Source: Achromobacter insolitus (lineage in GTDB: Bacteria; Pseudomonadota; Gammaproteobacteria; Burkholderiales; Burkholderiaceae_B). Taken from it: 64,000 nt of DNA. Position numbers and translations under genes: made by a program. The stretch spans positions 186,001 to 250,000 of the forward strand of contig NZ_NJIF01000002.1 in assembly GCF_002209555.1 (NCBI RefSeq). Direction: 5' to 3'. Position 1 is the first letter of the stretch. Every line of letters starts with the position of its first letter. Of this stretch, positions 44,109 through 54,526 are shown one piece after another. Below the pieces are notes generated by a model that ran no database searches, was not told the DNA's origin, and worked only from the letters and a program-made list of their open reading frames with translations.

Positions 44109-45131
44109 ATGCCACGCGCCAGCCACACCGCCCCTCATTCCGTCCGGCCCGCCTGTACCGAGGCGGACCTTAACTTCGCGCCGCAATTCCGCCCTTTCTA
44201 TGCGCAGGAGATTGCCGGCTACGAGCGCGAACTGGACAAGCTGGTGCTGCCGGGCGAATTCCGGGCCTTGACCGAACATCCGCGCCTGCAATTGCAGGCC
44301 TGTCGCCTGCGCGCAGGCGGATTGGTGGTGAGCCTGGAGTCCACGCCGATCAGCGTGCAGCACCGCGCGGAGCACGCGGCTGATCTGGAACATGCGGAAT
44401 TCCTCGCAAGCTTCGTGATCGCGGGACACGGCGTCATCGTCCAGAACGAGGCCACCCTGCCGCTGGAACCTGGCGACATTATTTTCCGGACGACCGCGCT
44501 GCCGTCCGAGATCCGGATGTACACCGATTCGCGCATCGTGGTGGTCAAGGGGCCGTTGTCGCGCCTGTTGGGCGCGCACAGCCTGGCGATGTCGCAGTTC
44601 ACCGCGCAGCGCGGCGTGGCCGGCCTGCCCATGGTGCAAACCGCCCATCGCTGCCTGCATCATGTGTTCTTCGACAAGGCGGAATCCAATCCCACGTCGT
44701 CGGTGTTCGCCGAACAGGCATTGTTGGCCTTGCTGGCGTCCATCTACACCAGCCAGGCGTTGGAAAAGATACCGGGAGATGCGCGCGCGCCCGCGGATAA
44801 CTGGCAGGTGCTTGCCAGCTATATCGACGCCCATATCACCGATCCGGAACTCTCGGTGCAGGCAGTGGCGGATGTGCTGCGCGTGACTACGCGCTGGGTG
44901 CACCGCTTGTTCAAGATGCGGTCGCTGCAATACACCAGCTATGTGCGCGAACGCCGCCTGCAACTTGCGCGGGAAGCGCTGGAGGATCCTCGGCGCTCGC
45001 ACGTGGAGATCAAGGAAATCGCTGCGTCTTGCGGCTTTCAGCATGCGAGCCATTTCATCCGGCGCTTCCATGAACGTTTCGGCATGTCCCCCGCCGTGTA
45101 TCGCAAGACGGCCGGAAGCGGCGGCGCGTAG
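44109..45131 (+). CDS. AraC-family transcriptional regulator
   Basis: 340-aa regulator of the NitR/AraC_binding_2 type. The N-terminal ligand-binding domain (about 30-220) contains AEFLASFVIAGHGVIVQNEA. The C-terminal double HTH (about 235-335) includes LSVQAVADVLRVTTRWVHRL and VEIKEIAASCGFQHASHFIR. It is divergent from the aldolase-like gene (145-base gap) and convergent with the MFS gene. It likely activates this small catabolic cluster in response to an aromatic or hydroxy acid. Confidence 0.9.
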   Translation: MPRASHTAPHSVRPACTEADLNFAPQFRPFYAQEIAGYERELDKLVLPGEFRALTEHPRLQLQACRLRAGGLVVSLESTPISVQHRAEHAADLEHAEFLASFVIAGHGVIVQNEATLPLEPGDIIFRTTALPSEIRMYTDSRIVVVKGPLSRLLGAHSLAMSQFTAQRGVAGLPMVQTAHRCLHHVFFDKAESNPTSSVFAEQALLALLASIYTSQALEKIPGDARAPADNWQVLASYIDAHITDPELSVQAVADVLRVTTRWVHRLFKMRSLQYTSYVRERRLQLAREALEDPRRSHVEIKEIAASCGFQHASHFIRRFHERFGMSPAVYRKTAGSGGA

Positions 45132-45166
45132 TTTCGCGCCGCCGGCACAGGGCCGGATCCGGCGCG

Positions 45167-46498
45167 TCAGCCGCGGCGCAGGTCTTGTTGCGTGGGCTTC
45201 ATGAGGAAGGCCGAGGTGCCCGCGACGATACCCAGGAACGCGAGATAGACGCCGACCGGCAGGATGCTGTCGAACTTCTGGACCAGCGTGGCCGAGATCA
45301 GCGGCGCCAGGCCGCCGCCGATGGCTGCCGAGAATTGGACGCCGATGGAAAGTCCGGAATAGCGCAGGTCCGCGGGAAACTGGGCACTGTAAAGGCTGGA
45401 CTGCGGCGCGATCATGATTGCGTAGTTGAAGGCCATGGCGATGAACACGGCAAGGCTGTATGCCACCAGCGACCCGCTGCCCACCGCGAGAAAAATGGGA
45501 ATGGCCATGACACCCAGGAACATTCCTCCCCAGCCGCAGACGCGACGCGCGCCAATGCGGTCGGCCAGCACGCCAAACAGCGGAATGGTGAACATCAGCA
45601 CACCGGCGCCATACAGCAGGGCATGCAGCGCGTCGGCGCGGCTGAATCCCAGCTTGGAGACGGCGTAGGACACCGAGAAAACGAGGAAGGTATAGATCAG
45701 CGTGACTTCGGCGATCTTGCAGCCTATGCACAGCAGCAGCGATTTGCCGTGCGCGCGCAGCAATTCTCCCAGCGGCATTTTGTCTTCCAGCGACTGCCTG
45801 GACTGTGCCTTTTCGCGTTTGACCTGTTCGAACTCAGGCGACTCGTCGATACCGTGGCGGATGAAGAGGCCCACCACGATGAGCACGGCACTGGCGAGAA
45901 ATGGCAGGCGCCAGCCCCAGGACAGGAAGTCCTCCTCCGGCAATCGCGTCACCAGCGCGAAGGAGCCCACCGACAGCAGGATGCCCAAGGGCGCGCCCAC
46001 CAGCGGCAGGCTGCCGAAAAACGCCTTCCATTTTGGCGGCGCGTGTTCGACGGCCATCAACATCGCGCCGCCCATCTCCCCGCCGAACGACAGCCCCTGG
46101 CCGATGCGCAGCACCACCAGCAGCACCGCCGCCGAAATGCCGATCTGTTCGTAGGTCGGCAGCAGCCCGATGAGCACCGTGCATATGCCCATGAGCAGCA
46201 GGCTCAGGGTCAGCATGGACTTGCGGCCGATGCGGTCGCCGAAGTGGCCGAACAGGATGCCGCCGATGGGCCGCGCGAGCATGCCACTGGCAAACGCGCC
46301 GAACGCGGCCAGTGTGCCGGTCACCGGGTCGAATTGCGGAAAGAAGATCTTGTTGAACACCAGTGCCGCGGCGGTGCCGTAGGCGAGAAAGTCGAAGGCT
46401 TCGACGGCGGTGCCGATGACGGTCGCCACGGCGACCCGGAACAGGTTCGGTTTTCGATGTGATTGGGCAATAGGCTGCGCGGCCTGGATGGCGTCCAT
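45167..46498 (-). CDS. MFS transporter, metabolite:H+ symporter (MHS) family
   Basis: 443-aa inner-membrane carrier with twelve helices. Family markers are EAFDFLAYGTAAALVFNKIF, the loop 2-3 motif GHFGDRIGRK and RIGQGLSFGGEMGGA. MHS members import organic acids such as citrate, shikimate, 2-oxoglutarate or aromatic acids with protons. A GAGGG ribosome site precedes the start. It follows the GST gene by 49 bases? No: it lies upstream of that gene on the same strand, so both are probably one transcript. The substrate is inferred only as an organic acid. Confidence 0.9.
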   Translation of the reverse strand: MDAIQAAQPIAQSHRKPNLFRVAVATVIGTAVEAFDFLAYGTAAALVFNKIFFPQFDPVTGTLAAFGAFASGMLARPIGGILFGHFGDRIGRKSMLTLSLLLMGICTVLIGLLPTYEQIGISAAVLLVVLRIGQGLSFGGEMGGAMLMAVEHAPPKWKAFFGSLPLVGAPLGILLSVGSFALVTRLPEEDFLSWGWRLPFLASAVLIVVGLFIRHGIDESPEFEQVKREKAQSRQSLEDKMPLGELLRAHGKSLLLCIGCKIAEVTLIYTFLVFSVSYAVSKLGFSRADALHALLYGAGVLMFTIPLFGVLADRIGARRVCGWGGMFLGVMAIPIFLAVGSGSLVAYSLAVFIAMAFNYAIMIAPQSSLYSAQFPADLRYSGLSIGVQFSAAIGGGLAPLISATLVQKFDSILPVGVYLAFLGIVAGTSAFLMKPTQQDLRRG

Positions 46499-46547
46499 GT
46501 CATTCCCTCTTGTCTTGTCGTAATGGTTGTTGTCGTAGCGCGCGGGC

Positions 46548-47174
46548 TCACGGGCCCGGCGGCACGTACCCGGGCAACTGCTGAATGCGCTTGCGCCATG
46601 CCGCGATGGCGGGATAGGCGGTCATGTCGATGTCGGCTTCTTCCGCCAGCGCCGTGTAGCCGTAGCAGGCAATGTCGGCTACGGTCGGCGCATCGCCGCC
46701 AGCCAGCCAGGTGTTCTCCGCAAGACGCTTTTCCATGCGGCCCAGGACGCGGTCCGTGCGGGCCTGCATCCCGGGCACGTCGAGCAGCGCGTCGCTGACG
46801 CCCAGGTGATGGGCCGCTTCGGCGTTGCTGACGACACGCGTCAACCGCAGCGGCTGCAGGCTGTTTGCGATTTCGTTGGCCGAGACCGAGATCCAGGCAT
46901 GCATGGCGCCCAGGCGGGACAGCGGCGCCAGCCACTGGGGGGCGTAGTGATGCGCCAGGTGCAGCAGGATGGCGTGGCTGTCCCAGATGGCGGTGTCACC
47001 GTCGGTCAGCGCGGGGATCTGCTGGAAGGCGCTGATGCGCTCGAACGCATCGGTCTGGTTCTTGCGGGCCAGCACGTCGACGAAGGTGCTTTGGTAGCCT
47101 TTACCGATGAGCGCAAGAAAGAGGCGAACCTTGTAGCAGTTGCCGGAGCGTGGGTGGTCGTAGAGTGTCAGCAT
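46548..47174 (-). CDS. Glutathione S-transferase family protein
   Basis: 208-aa GST. The thioredoxin-like N-terminal domain (1-80) starts LTLYDHPRSGNCYKVRLFLA, with S10 or C12 as candidate catalytic residues, and has the glutathione-binding IPALTDGDTAIWDSHAIL loop. The helical C-terminal domain includes WLAGGDAPTVADIACYGY. The gene is upstream of the MFS gene on the same strand with a 49-base gap. It could isomerise or detoxify a substrate of the cluster; no specific class is recognised. Confidence 0.88.
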   Translation of the reverse strand: MLTLYDHPRSGNCYKVRLFLALIGKGYQSTFVDVLARKNQTDAFERISAFQQIPALTDGDTAIWDSHAILLHLAHHYAPQWLAPLSRLGAMHAWISVSANEIANSLQPLRLTRVVSNAEAAHHLGVSDALLDVPGMQARTDRVLGRMEKRLAENTWLAGGDAPTVADIACYGYTALAEEADIDMTAYPAIAAWRKRIQQLPGYVPPGP

Positions 47175-47401
47175 TCAATGGCTCCGCAGGGAGGATGCCC
47201 AGCCGGGACAGGCCCGGCCGCGGGCGGCTGCATGGAATGCTAGGGCGGCGGATTGCGGCCGGAATTGACAGGGAGAGAACCGCGATTGACCAGATGCGAC
47301 GCACAGGCGTTGCATTGATCGCGCACTCTGGTTTTCCCGTAGCTGAGTCGGGCCGATTCGGGCGGCGAGGCGGTCCAGGCCACCCTGGGTGCCATGAAAT
47401 G

Positions 47402-47423
47402 AAAACGCCCCCTTGCGGGGGCG
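47402..47423 (-). terminator. Terminator of the Nif3-like gene
   Basis: Stem CGCCCCC/GGGGGCG (47406-47423, loop TTGC) followed on the minus strand by TTTTCATTTC. The rest of the gap to the GST gene (47175-47401) shows nothing recognisable. Confidence 0.75.
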
Positions 47424-47448
47424 GTTGGCGGGTTGTGGGCGGTGCCTG

Positions 47449-48225
47449 TCAGGCCGGGTTGTCGATGTCGACGAATTCGACCTTGATGCCGAAGCGCTCC
47501 GCGACCGCTTGTCCCAATGCCTGTACGCCGTAGCGCTCGGTGGCATGGTGGCCCGCCGCGATGAAGCCCACGCCGGTTTCGCGCGCGAGATGGACCGTGG
47601 ATTCGGAGACTTCACCCGTGATGTAGGCGCTGGCGCCCGCGTCCACGGCGTCGCCCAGCATGCCTTGCGCGCCGCCCGTGCACCAGGCCACGCGCGCCAG
47701 CGGCAGGCCGGGATCGCCCACCACCAGCGGCTGGCGCCCCAGGCGCTCGGCCACGCGTTCGCCCAATTGCCCCAGCGTAGCCACGCCGTCGGCAGCCCCG
47801 AGCCAGATCAGGTTGTCGGGGCCACAGGTTTGCGGCGCGCCATCGTCGCGCAGCGCGGGTGTCAGGCCCAGCACGCGCGCCAACTGCGCGTTGTTGCCCA
47901 GCGTGGGATGCGCGTCCAGCGGCAGGTGGTAGGCGTACAGATTGAGGTCGTTTTTCAGGGCCAGGGCCATGCGCGCGCGGCGGGTGCCGATGACGCGGCG
48001 ATCTTCATTGCGCCAGAGCCAGCCGTGGTGCACCAGCACCGCATCCGCGCCGCGCTCGACCGCCACGCGCAGCAGGGCCTCGCTGGCCGTGACTCCGGCG
48101 ATAATGTGTGCGATTTCGGATCGGCCTTCCACCTGCAGCCCGTTGGGGCAATAGTCTTTGAAGCGCGCCGCTTGCAGGGTGTCGTCCAGCCAATTGGCCA
48201 GGACGTGGGAGTCCACTTTACTCAT
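47449..48225 (-). CDS. Nif3-like dinuclear metal-centre hexameric protein
   Basis: 258-aa protein of the Nif3/YbgI (DUF34) family, hexameric with a dinuclear metal site and implicated in GTP cyclohydrolase I type 2-related chemistry. Metal-site motifs are AVLVHHGWLW, YAYHLPLDAH, TGEVSESTVHLA and AAGHHATERYGV. The start at 48225 is chosen since the longer frame runs into the divergent protease gene. Its start codon is only 19 bases from that of the DegS-type gene, so their 5' regions overlap. Exact function is unsettled for the family. Confidence 0.9.
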   Translation of the reverse strand: MSKVDSHVLANWLDDTLQAARFKDYCPNGLQVEGRSEIAHIIAGVTASEALLRVAVERGADAVLVHHGWLWRNEDRRVIGTRRARMALALKNDLNLYAYHLPLDAHPTLGNNAQLARVLGLTPALRDDGAPQTCGPDNLIWLGAADGVATLGQLGERVAERLGRQPLVVGDPGLPLARVAWCTGGAQGMLGDAVDAGASAYITGEVSESTVHLARETGVGFIAAGHHATERYGVQALGQAVAERFGIKVEFVDIDNPA

Positions 48226-48244
48226 AGCTAGTCCTATCAGAATC

Positions 48245-49401
<1,157 letters not shown>

Positions 49402-49405
<4 letters not shown>

Positions 49406-49791
49406 GACGAGCCTGGCCCAGGAGCGGGTGCGGCGGGCGGCTTCACCATGAGGCGCACCGCCGACAGGATGGTTTTCTTGATGCTGTCGGGCTGATGCCG
49501 CAGCAGCGCGGAGATTTCCGCCAGGTAGCCGTCGGTGGCGATGTCCAGGGGATTGGCGCTGCAGGGAGGCGCGTCCCCTTCCGGACCCACGCCATCCGTC
49601 AGCCAGGGCACGCTGGTGTCCAGCGCGCGCGCCAGCCGCAGCAAGGTGGTGCGCGACGGCGAATAGCGATCCTCGCGCACGAGGATCCGATGAATGCACG
49701 ATTGCGGTACGCCGGAGATGCGCGCCAATTGATTTTGGCTTTTGATGCCGCGCCACCGCATCAGGGTGTGCAGCCGTTGGGCGAGTGACAT
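49402..49791 (-). CDS. XRE-family DNA-binding protein
   Basis: 129-aa small regulator. The N-terminal HTH (about 4-60) contains SQNQLARISGVPQSCIHRIL, as in phage-repressor-like proteins. The C-terminal 65 residues have no recognised domain and end in a Pro/Ala stretch. The start at 49791 is preferred; an upstream in-frame codon would add 11 residues. Its stop overlaps the stop of the convergent DegS-type gene by 4 bases. The target is unknown; no phage genes are nearby. Confidence 0.82.
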
Positions 49792-49832
49792 GAGGGCAAT
49801 GTAGATTCGCCGCGGGTCGCCCACAAGGTGAA

Positions 49833-49859
49833 ACGGTCCTGCTTTGTGGGCAGGACCGT
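49833..49859 (-). terminator. Terminator at the end of the his-tat gene run
   Basis: Stem ACGGTCCTGC/GCAGGACCGT with a 7-base loop just after the tatC stop; the following minus-strand bases are TTCACC. It probably ends the long transcript. Confidence 0.6.
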
Positions 49860-49868
49860 CGGTGCAGG

Positions 49869-50660
49869 TCAGTGGCGTTCAGTCAGCGAGTCCGAACCGG
49901 CCTCGCTTTGCGCATCCGGTTTTGGCGTCACCATGCGAGCGCAGATCAAGCCGACTTCATACAACAGGCACAGCGGCACGGCCAGCATGAACTGGCTGAC
50001 CACGTCGGGCGGGGTGACCACGGCGGCGATGATGAAGGCGCCGACCACCACGTAGCCGCGAGCGGCCTTCAGCTTGGATAGTTCGACCACGCCCATCTTC
50101 ACCAGCAGCACCACTGCCACGGGCACTTCGAACGTGATGCCGAAGGCCATGAACATCGTCATGACGAAGCTCAGGTAGGCCTCGATATCCGGCGCCGGCG
50201 TGATGGATTGCGGGGCGAACGTGGCGATGAAGTGGAACACCGTGCGGAACACCACGAAATAGCAGAACGCCATCCCCGCGATGAAGAGGAAGGTGCTGGA
50301 GATGATGAGCGGCAGCGCCAAGCGCTTTTCGTGCCGGTACAGGCCGGGTGCCACGAAGGCCCAGGCCTGGTAGAGCACCACGGGCAGCGCGACGATGAAC
50401 GCGGCCATCATCGTGACCTTGACCGGCACCATGAATGGCGTGATGACGCCGGTGGCGATCATGCGCGTGCCTTCCGGCAGCGAAGCCAGCATGGGCTGGG
50501 CCAGCACGTCGTAGATGGCCGACGCGCCCGGGTAGATGAACAGCACGATGAATACGCCGATCACGGCGGCAGCGGCGCGCAGCAAGCGGGTGCGCAGCTC
50601 GACCAGGTGGGAGATGAAGGTCTCCTGCTGGCCTTCTTCTTGGGAGGCGTCCTGGGTCAC
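49869..50660 (-). CDS. tatC: Twin-arginine translocase subunit TatC
   Basis: 263-aa six-helix receptor of the Tat translocase, binding twin-arginine signals. The N-terminus has QETFISHLVELRTRLLRAA, the conserved HLxELRxR element. FxxFE-type loop residues and the helix pairs are recognisable. The start codon is GTG, overlapping the tatB stop by 4 bases. Last gene of tatABC and of the long minus-strand run. Rieske PetA in this window is a likely client. Confidence 0.96.
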   Translation of the reverse strand: MTQDASQEEGQQETFISHLVELRTRLLRAAAAVIGVFIVLFIYPGASAIYDVLAQPMLASLPEGTRMIATGVITPFMVPVKVTMMAAFIVALPVVLYQAWAFVAPGLYRHEKRLALPLIISSTFLFIAGMAFCYFVVFRTVFHFIATFAPQSITPAPDIEAYLSFVMTMFMAFGITFEVPVAVVLLVKMGVVELSKLKAARGYVVVGAFIIAAVVTPPDVVSQFMLAVPLCLLYEVGLICARMVTPKPDAQSEAGSDSLTERH

Positions 50661-51181
50661 GTCGGGGTTCCGGAGGGCGCGACGGGCTTGGCGGCGGGCG
50701 CGGCGTCGTCGGCCTTGGGCGCGCTGGGCGCGGGTTGTTCAGTGGCAGCGGGGGCAGGCGTCTGCACCGCAGGCAGGTCCAGATCCAGGCTATGGTTCTG
50801 GCCGGGCGGGGGCGCGATGCTGCGTTCGGGTTCGGCCGGGCTCGCGCTGGCGGCGGCAGGCTCGGTCTTGACGCTGGCTTCGCGCGCGACTTCGTCGAGT
50901 TCCGCGCGGAATTGCTGGACGGGTTCCTGCAGCGAGGCCTGGGTTTCGTTCAGCGACTTCTGCACGCCCTGGGCGGCATCTTCCATCTCGCTCTTGAACT
51001 TGCGCAGTTCGTCGAGTTCGATTTCCCGCTGGATATCGGATTTCACGTCATTGACGTAACGTTGCGCGCGCCCGAGCAGGTGGCCGACGGTGCGGGCAAC
51101 CTTGGGCAGGCGTTCGGGGCCGATGACGATCAGGGCAATGACGCCGATCACCATCAGTTCAGTGAAGCTGACATCAAACAT
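50657..51181 (-). CDS. tatB: Twin-arginine translocase subunit TatB
   Basis: 174-aa subunit. The N-terminal membrane helix MFDVSFTELMVIGVIALIVI, then GPERLPK hinge, is diagnostic. An amphipathic helix and a long charged helix (to about 105) follow. A Pro/Ala-rich low-complexity tail completes it. The start at 51181 is set by that N-terminus. It lies between tatA (71-base gap) and tatC. Confidence 0.95.
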   Translation of the reverse strand: MFDVSFTELMVIGVIALIVIGPERLPKVARTVGHLLGRAQRYVNDVKSDIQREIELDELRKFKSEMEDAAQGVQKSLNETQASLQEPVQQFRAELDEVAREASVKTEPAAASASPAEPERSIAPPPGQNHSLDLDLPAVQTPAPAATEQPAPSAPKADDAAPAAKPVAPSGTPT

Positions 51182-51252
51182 TCGACGGCCGCTCGGGAGT
51201 GGATGCAATAAGGGCCGGCCTGTTCAGGACGGCCCGGGAGCCGAGCAGGCGC

Positions 51253-51480
51253 TCAGGAGTTGGATTTTTCCTTGGCCTGCACGTCGATGGTTTCGCCGGA
51301 GACGCGCTGCTGCGCGATCGGTTCGGCCGGCTTGTCGCCGTTGGCGTCCTTCATGCCTTCCTTGAAGCCCTTGACCGCGCCGCCCAGGTCCGAACCGATG
51401 TTGCGCAGCTTTTTGGTGCCGAAAATCAGCGCCACGATGACCAGGACAACCAACCAATGCCAGATGCTGAAACTACCCAT
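51253..51480 (-). CDS. tatA: Twin-arginine translocase subunit TatA
   Basis: 75-aa pore-forming subunit. [20 protein letters not shown] is the membrane helix, followed by the [12 protein letters not shown] amphipathic helix with the invariant Gly and Phe-Gly hinge. A short charged tail follows. It starts 14 bases after the hinT stop, in the same run as the his genes. Confidence 0.95.
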   Translation of the reverse strand: MGSFSIWHWLVVLVIVALIFGTKKLRNIGSDLGGAVKGFKEGMKDANGDKPAEPIAQQRVSGETIDVQAKEKSNS

Positions 51481-51494
51481 GATGTTTCTCCGAA

Positions 51495-51863
51495 TTACGC
51501 GGTGGGGGCCACGCGCCCTTTCCAGGGACGCGAGCCGCCGATGATGTGGAAATGCAGATGCGGGACTTCCTGGCCGCCTTCGACGCCAGAATTGATCATG
51601 ATGCGAAATCCGCCATCAGGGCCCGGACGGCAACCGTTTTCAGCGGCTAGCCGCGGCGCTAACGACATCATTCTACCCAACCATTCTGCGTCCTCCCCCT
51701 TAATATCCTGCATGGATGTGACATGACGTCGAGGGATCAGCAATAAATGTACCGGCGCGGCCGGATTGATGTCGTGGAACGCAACAAAGTCCTCGTCCTC
51801 GTAGACTTTCTTGGACGGGATCTCGCCAGCGGCGATCTTGCAGAAGATACAGTTGTCGCTCAT
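51495..51863 (-). CDS. hinT: HIT-family (HinT-like) nucleotide hydrolase
   Basis: 122-aa histidine-triad protein, a purine nucleoside phosphoramidase. The N-terminus [20 protein letters not shown] has the CxxC seen in HinT. The triad reads [10 protein letters not shown] with the catalytic histidines. The start at 51863 is fixed by this N-terminus; a longer frame would overlap hisE. It stands between hisE and tatA, a widespread betaproteobacterial order. Confidence 0.94.
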   Translation of the reverse strand: MSDNCIFCKIAAGEIPSKKVYEDEDFVAFHDINPAAPVHLLLIPRRHVTSMQDIKGEDAEWLGRMMSLAPRLAAENGCRPGPDGGFRIMINSGVEGGQEVPHLHFHIIGGSRPWKGRVAPTA

Positions 51864-51880
51864 TTTTCTGGGTTCCGTGT

Positions 51881-52231
51881 TCAGTCTTGCGGGCGGCTGG
51901 CCTTTTCCACCAGGCCGGACAGGCCTTCGCGGCGGGCCAGTTCGGCCAATACGTCTTCGGGCCGCAGCCTGAAATGCGTCAAGGCCACCAGGCAATGGAA
52001 CCACAGGTCGGCGGTTTCGCTGACGATGCGGTCCGGCACGCCATCCTTGGCGGCCATGACGAGTTCGGTGGCTTCCTCGCCGATTTTCTTGAGGAAGGCG
52101 TCCGGGCCCTTGGCCAGCAGCTTGGCCGAATAGGAGGCTTGGGGATCGCCGCCGTTTTCAGGGCGGCGGGTTTCCAGGGTATCGGCGATGCGCGCCAGGA
52201 TTTCGGCGGCGCTTGCGGCTTGAGCGGTCAT
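51881..52231 (-). CDS. hisE: Phosphoribosyl-ATP pyrophosphatase
   Basis: 116-aa all-alpha MazG-like enzyme for the second histidine step, PR-ATP to [17 protein letters not shown] holds the metal-binding glutamates and [14 protein letters not shown] completes the fold. It is a separate gene, whereas enterobacteria have a HisIE fusion. Its ATG overlaps the hisI stop by 4 bases, so translation is coupled. Confidence 0.96.
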   Translation of the reverse strand: MTAQAASAAEILARIADTLETRRPENGGDPQASYSAKLLAKGPDAFLKKIGEEATELVMAAKDGVPDRIVSETADLWFHCLVALTHFRLRPEDVLAELARREGLSGLVEKASRPQD

Positions 52232-52641
52232 TTGTAGATCAGTTCGGGGTCTTTCAGCACGGGGTCCACCGTGATCCAGGAGGCCTGGTCGGTCTGGCCT
52301 TCCAGGCGGCGGTAGAAGCAGCTGGCGCGTCCGGTATGGCAGGCAATGCCGCCCTGCTGGTGGATCTTGAGCAGGATGACGTCGCCGTCGCAGTCCAGGC
52401 GCAGTTCATGGACCTCCTGGGCGTGGCCGGATTCCTCGCCCTTGCGCCACAGGCGCTGGCGCGAACGCGACCAGTAGACCGCTCGCCCGGTGGCGGCCGT
52501 TTCGGCGAGCGATTCGCGGTTCATCCAGGCCACCATCATGATCTGGCCGTTTTCGGCGTCCTGCGCGATGGCGGGTATCAGGCCGTTTTCGTCGAAGACG
52601 ACGTCGGCCATCCAGGCGGGTTCGTTGCTCATCTCATTCAT
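52228..52641 (-). CDS. hisI: Phosphoribosyl-AMP cyclohydrolase
   Basis: 137-aa zinc enzyme for the third histidine step. [20 protein letters not shown] and [20 protein letters not shown] are characteristic. The ligands lie in DCDGD and in the Cys pair of [19 protein letters not shown] at 52641 has a GAGG site; 52632 is an alternative. About 270 bases separate it from hisF, unusual in this tightly packed operon. Confidence 0.96.
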   Translation of the reverse strand: MNEMSNEPAWMADVVFDENGLIPAIAQDAENGQIMMVAWMNRESLAETAATGRAVYWSRSRQRLWRKGEESGHAQEVHELRLDCDGDVILLKIHQQGGIACHTGRASCFYRRLEGQTDQASWITVDPVLKDPELIYK

Positions 52642-52702
52642 CCGTTGTCCTCGCGCGGCGCCTTGCAGGCCGCCACTGGCGCGTGGGGACTCATAATCTT
52701 AC

Positions 52703-52787
52703 GGCAATACCTTGTTGCACGCCTGAGAGGGGCGTCCCAAACTGATCCAGACTATCCCCAATTCAGCCCGGCCGAGCCGGGTTTTTC
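52703..52787 (+). ncRNA. Candidate small RNA antisense to the his operon spacer
   Basis: A plus-strand stretch that ends in an intrinsic-terminator shape, CCCGGC-CGA-GCCGGG-TTTTT (52767-52786), with a CATAAT -10-like element just upstream. No plus-strand gene lies nearby to need this terminator. The -35 is not convincing. The boundaries are guesses. Confidence 0.25.
52767..52786 (+). terminator. Plus-strand intrinsic terminator shape inside the minus-strand his operon
   Basis: CCCGGC/GCCGGG with a 3-base loop, then T5. On the minus strand it is preceded, not followed, by the A/T tract, so it would act only on plus-strand transcription. Confidence 0.55.
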
Positions 52788-52865
52788 ATTGCGTGCCAAG
52801 CAATCTGGCCTAAGTAATTCGAGGTGCCGCCGGAGCGGGGGCCGCGTGGATCCGGCTCTGCCGGC

Positions 52866-52914
52866 CCGCAGCGGCGCCCCCCTGGGGGGAAGCGCCGCAG
52901 GCGCTTCGGGGCGG
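52866..52914 (-). repeat. Dispersed intergenic repeat, diverged copy C
   Basis: On the minus strand: CCGCCCCGAAGCGCCTGCGG, then CGCTTCCCCCCAGGGGGG. It shares the GCGCCTGCGGC core and the C-run/G-run hairpin with copies A and B, and likewise abuts a stop codon (hisF). Its relationship is less certain. Confidence 0.45.
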
Positions 52915-53733
52915 TCACATCCTCACGGGGATGCCCTGCCCAGCCATGAAGCGCTTGCACTCGCCCACGGTGTGCTGGCCGAAGTGGAAGATACTGGCGG
53001 CCAGGACCGCGCTGGCGCGGCCGGTGGTGACGCCGTCGGCCAGATGCTGCAGGTTGCCCACTCCGCCGGATGCGATCACGGGCACGGGCACGGCGTCCGA
53101 GACGGCGCGCGTGAGTTCCAGGTCGAAGCCGGACTTGGTGCCGTCCCGGTCCATGCTGGTCAGCAGGATTTCACCGGCGCCATAGGCGGCCATGCGGCGG
53201 GCCCAGGCCACGGCGTCCAGCCCGGTGGCCTTGCGGCCGCCGTGCGTGAAGACTTCCCAGCGGGCGGGTTCGCCTTCGGCCGACACGCGGCGAGCGTCGA
53301 TGGCTACCACCACGCATTGCGAGCCGTGGTAGTCCGAGGCAGCCCGGACCAGCTCCGGATTGGCCACGGCGGCGCTGTTGATGCTGATCTTGTCGGCGCC
53401 CGCGTTCAGCAGGCGCTGGATGTCGGACACCTGGCGCACGCCGCCACCTACCGTCAGCGGAATGAAGACCTGCGACGCGACCTGCTCGATGATGGGCAGG
53501 ATCAGGTCGCGGCCGTCGCTGGTGGCGGTGATGTCGAGGAAAGTGAGTTCGTCGGCGCCCTGTTCGTTGTAGCGCCGCGCGATTTCGACGGGGTCGCCGG
53601 CATCGAGCAGGTTGACGAAGTTCACGCCTTTGACGACGCGGCCCGCGGTAACGTCAAGGCAGGGAATGATGCGGCGGGTCAGCGCGCTTTGCGTGGGCGC
53701 GCTGCCCGCGGGGGTGCTGCTGGAGGTGGTCAT
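52915..53733 (-). CDS. hisF: Imidazole glycerol phosphate synthase, cyclase subunit
   Basis: 272-aa (beta/alpha)8 barrel that turns PRFAR plus ammonia from HisH into IGP and AICAR. Catalytic Asp D27 lies in [17 protein letters not shown]; the second lies in [13 protein letters not shown]. An N-terminal extension of about 16 residues ([14 protein letters not shown]) precedes the usual start. The start at 53733 overlaps the hisA stop by 4 bases. Confidence 0.97.
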   Translation of the reverse strand: MTTSSSTPAGSAPTQSALTRRIIPCLDVTAGRVVKGVNFVNLLDAGDPVEIARRYNEQGADELTFLDITATSDGRDLILPIIEQVASQVFIPLTVGGGVRQVSDIQRLLNAGADKISINSAAVANPELVRAASDYHGSQCVVVAIDARRVSAEGEPARWEVFTHGGRKATGLDAVAWARRMAAYGAGEILLTSMDRDGTKSGFDLELTRAVSDAVPVPVIASGGVGNLQHLADGVTTGRASAVLAASIFHFGQHTVGECKRFMAGQGIPVRM

Positions 53734-54470
53734 TTTGCCAATTCGTCGGCGCGCGCCTGCGCTGCCTGGAAGTCGAGCGTGCCTTCGTAGATGCTGCGGC
53801 CGAGGATGGCGCCTTCGACGCCTTCTTCTTCGACGGCGCACAGGGCTTCGATGTCCTGGATGCCGGCGATGCCGCCCGACGCGTAAACGGGGATGCGCAC
53901 GTGCTGGGCCAGGCGGACCGTGGCTTCGACGTTGACACCCGAGAGCATGCCGTCACGGCCGATGTCGGTGTAGATGATGGCTTCGCAGCCGTAGTCCTCG
54001 AACTTCTTGGCCAGGTCGAGCACGTCGTGGCGGGTGAGCTTGCTCCAGCCGTCGGTGGCGATCTTGCCGTCGCGGGCGTCCAGGCCGACGATGATCTGGC
54101 CCGGAAAGGCGCCGCAGGCGTCTTGCAGGAAGCCGGGGTTCTTGACCGCGGCCGTGCCGATGATCACGTAGGAGATGCCGGCGTCGAGATAGCGCTCGAT
54201 GGTGTCGAGGTCGCGGATGCCGCCGCCGATCTGTACGGGGATGTCGTCGCCGACAGCGTCCAGAATCGCCTTGATGGGGGCTTCGTTCTTCGGTTTGCCG
54301 GCGACGGCGCCGTTCAGGTCGACCAGATGGAGGCGGCGCGCGCCTTGGTCCAGCCAGCGGTTGGCCATGGCGGCGGGGTCTTCAGAGAACACCGTTGCAT
54401 CGTCCAGGTCACCCTGGCGCAGGCGCACGCAGCGCCCGTCTTTGAGATCGATGGCGGGGATCAGCAGCAT
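53730..54470 (-). CDS. hisA: ProFAR isomerase
   Basis: 246-aa barrel isomerase for the fourth histidine step. [20 protein letters not shown] carries the catalytic Asp, and the second half has [16 protein letters not shown] with the other. VQIGGGIRD is the phosphate-binding loop. It lies between hisH (56-base gap) and hisF (4-base overlap). Confidence 0.97.
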   Translation of the reverse strand: MLLIPAIDLKDGRCVRLRQGDLDDATVFSEDPAAMANRWLDQGARRLHLVDLNGAVAGKPKNEAPIKAILDAVGDDIPVQIGGGIRDLDTIERYLDAGISYVIIGTAAVKNPGFLQDACGAFPGQIIVGLDARDGKIATDGWSKLTRHDVLDLAKKFEDYGCEAIIYTDIGRDGMLSGVNVEATVRLAQHVRIPVYASGGIAGIQDIEALCAVEEEGVEGAILGRSIYEGTLDFQAAQARADELAK

Positions 54471-54526
54471 GGTGGGCAGCGAAAAAATATAGGGGTTGAA
54501 AGGGCTGGCGGGCGTGGGCTCGGAGC

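Larger units (their letters stand above)
52642..52914. other. Large gap inside the his operon (hisF-hisI)
   Basis: 273 bases with no credible protein gene. It holds a plus-strand terminator-shaped hairpin (52767-52786) pointing against the operon and a diverged copy of the dispersed repeat next to the hisF stop. A possible plus-strand -10 (CATAAT, 52692-52697) lies ahead of the hairpin. Confidence 0.5.

Noticed and set aside
53734-53841. Upstream extension of hisF beginning with a poly-Arg stretch
   Set aside because: It overlaps hisA almost entirely and is absent from HisF homologues; the ATG at 53733 with a 4-base overlap fits better.
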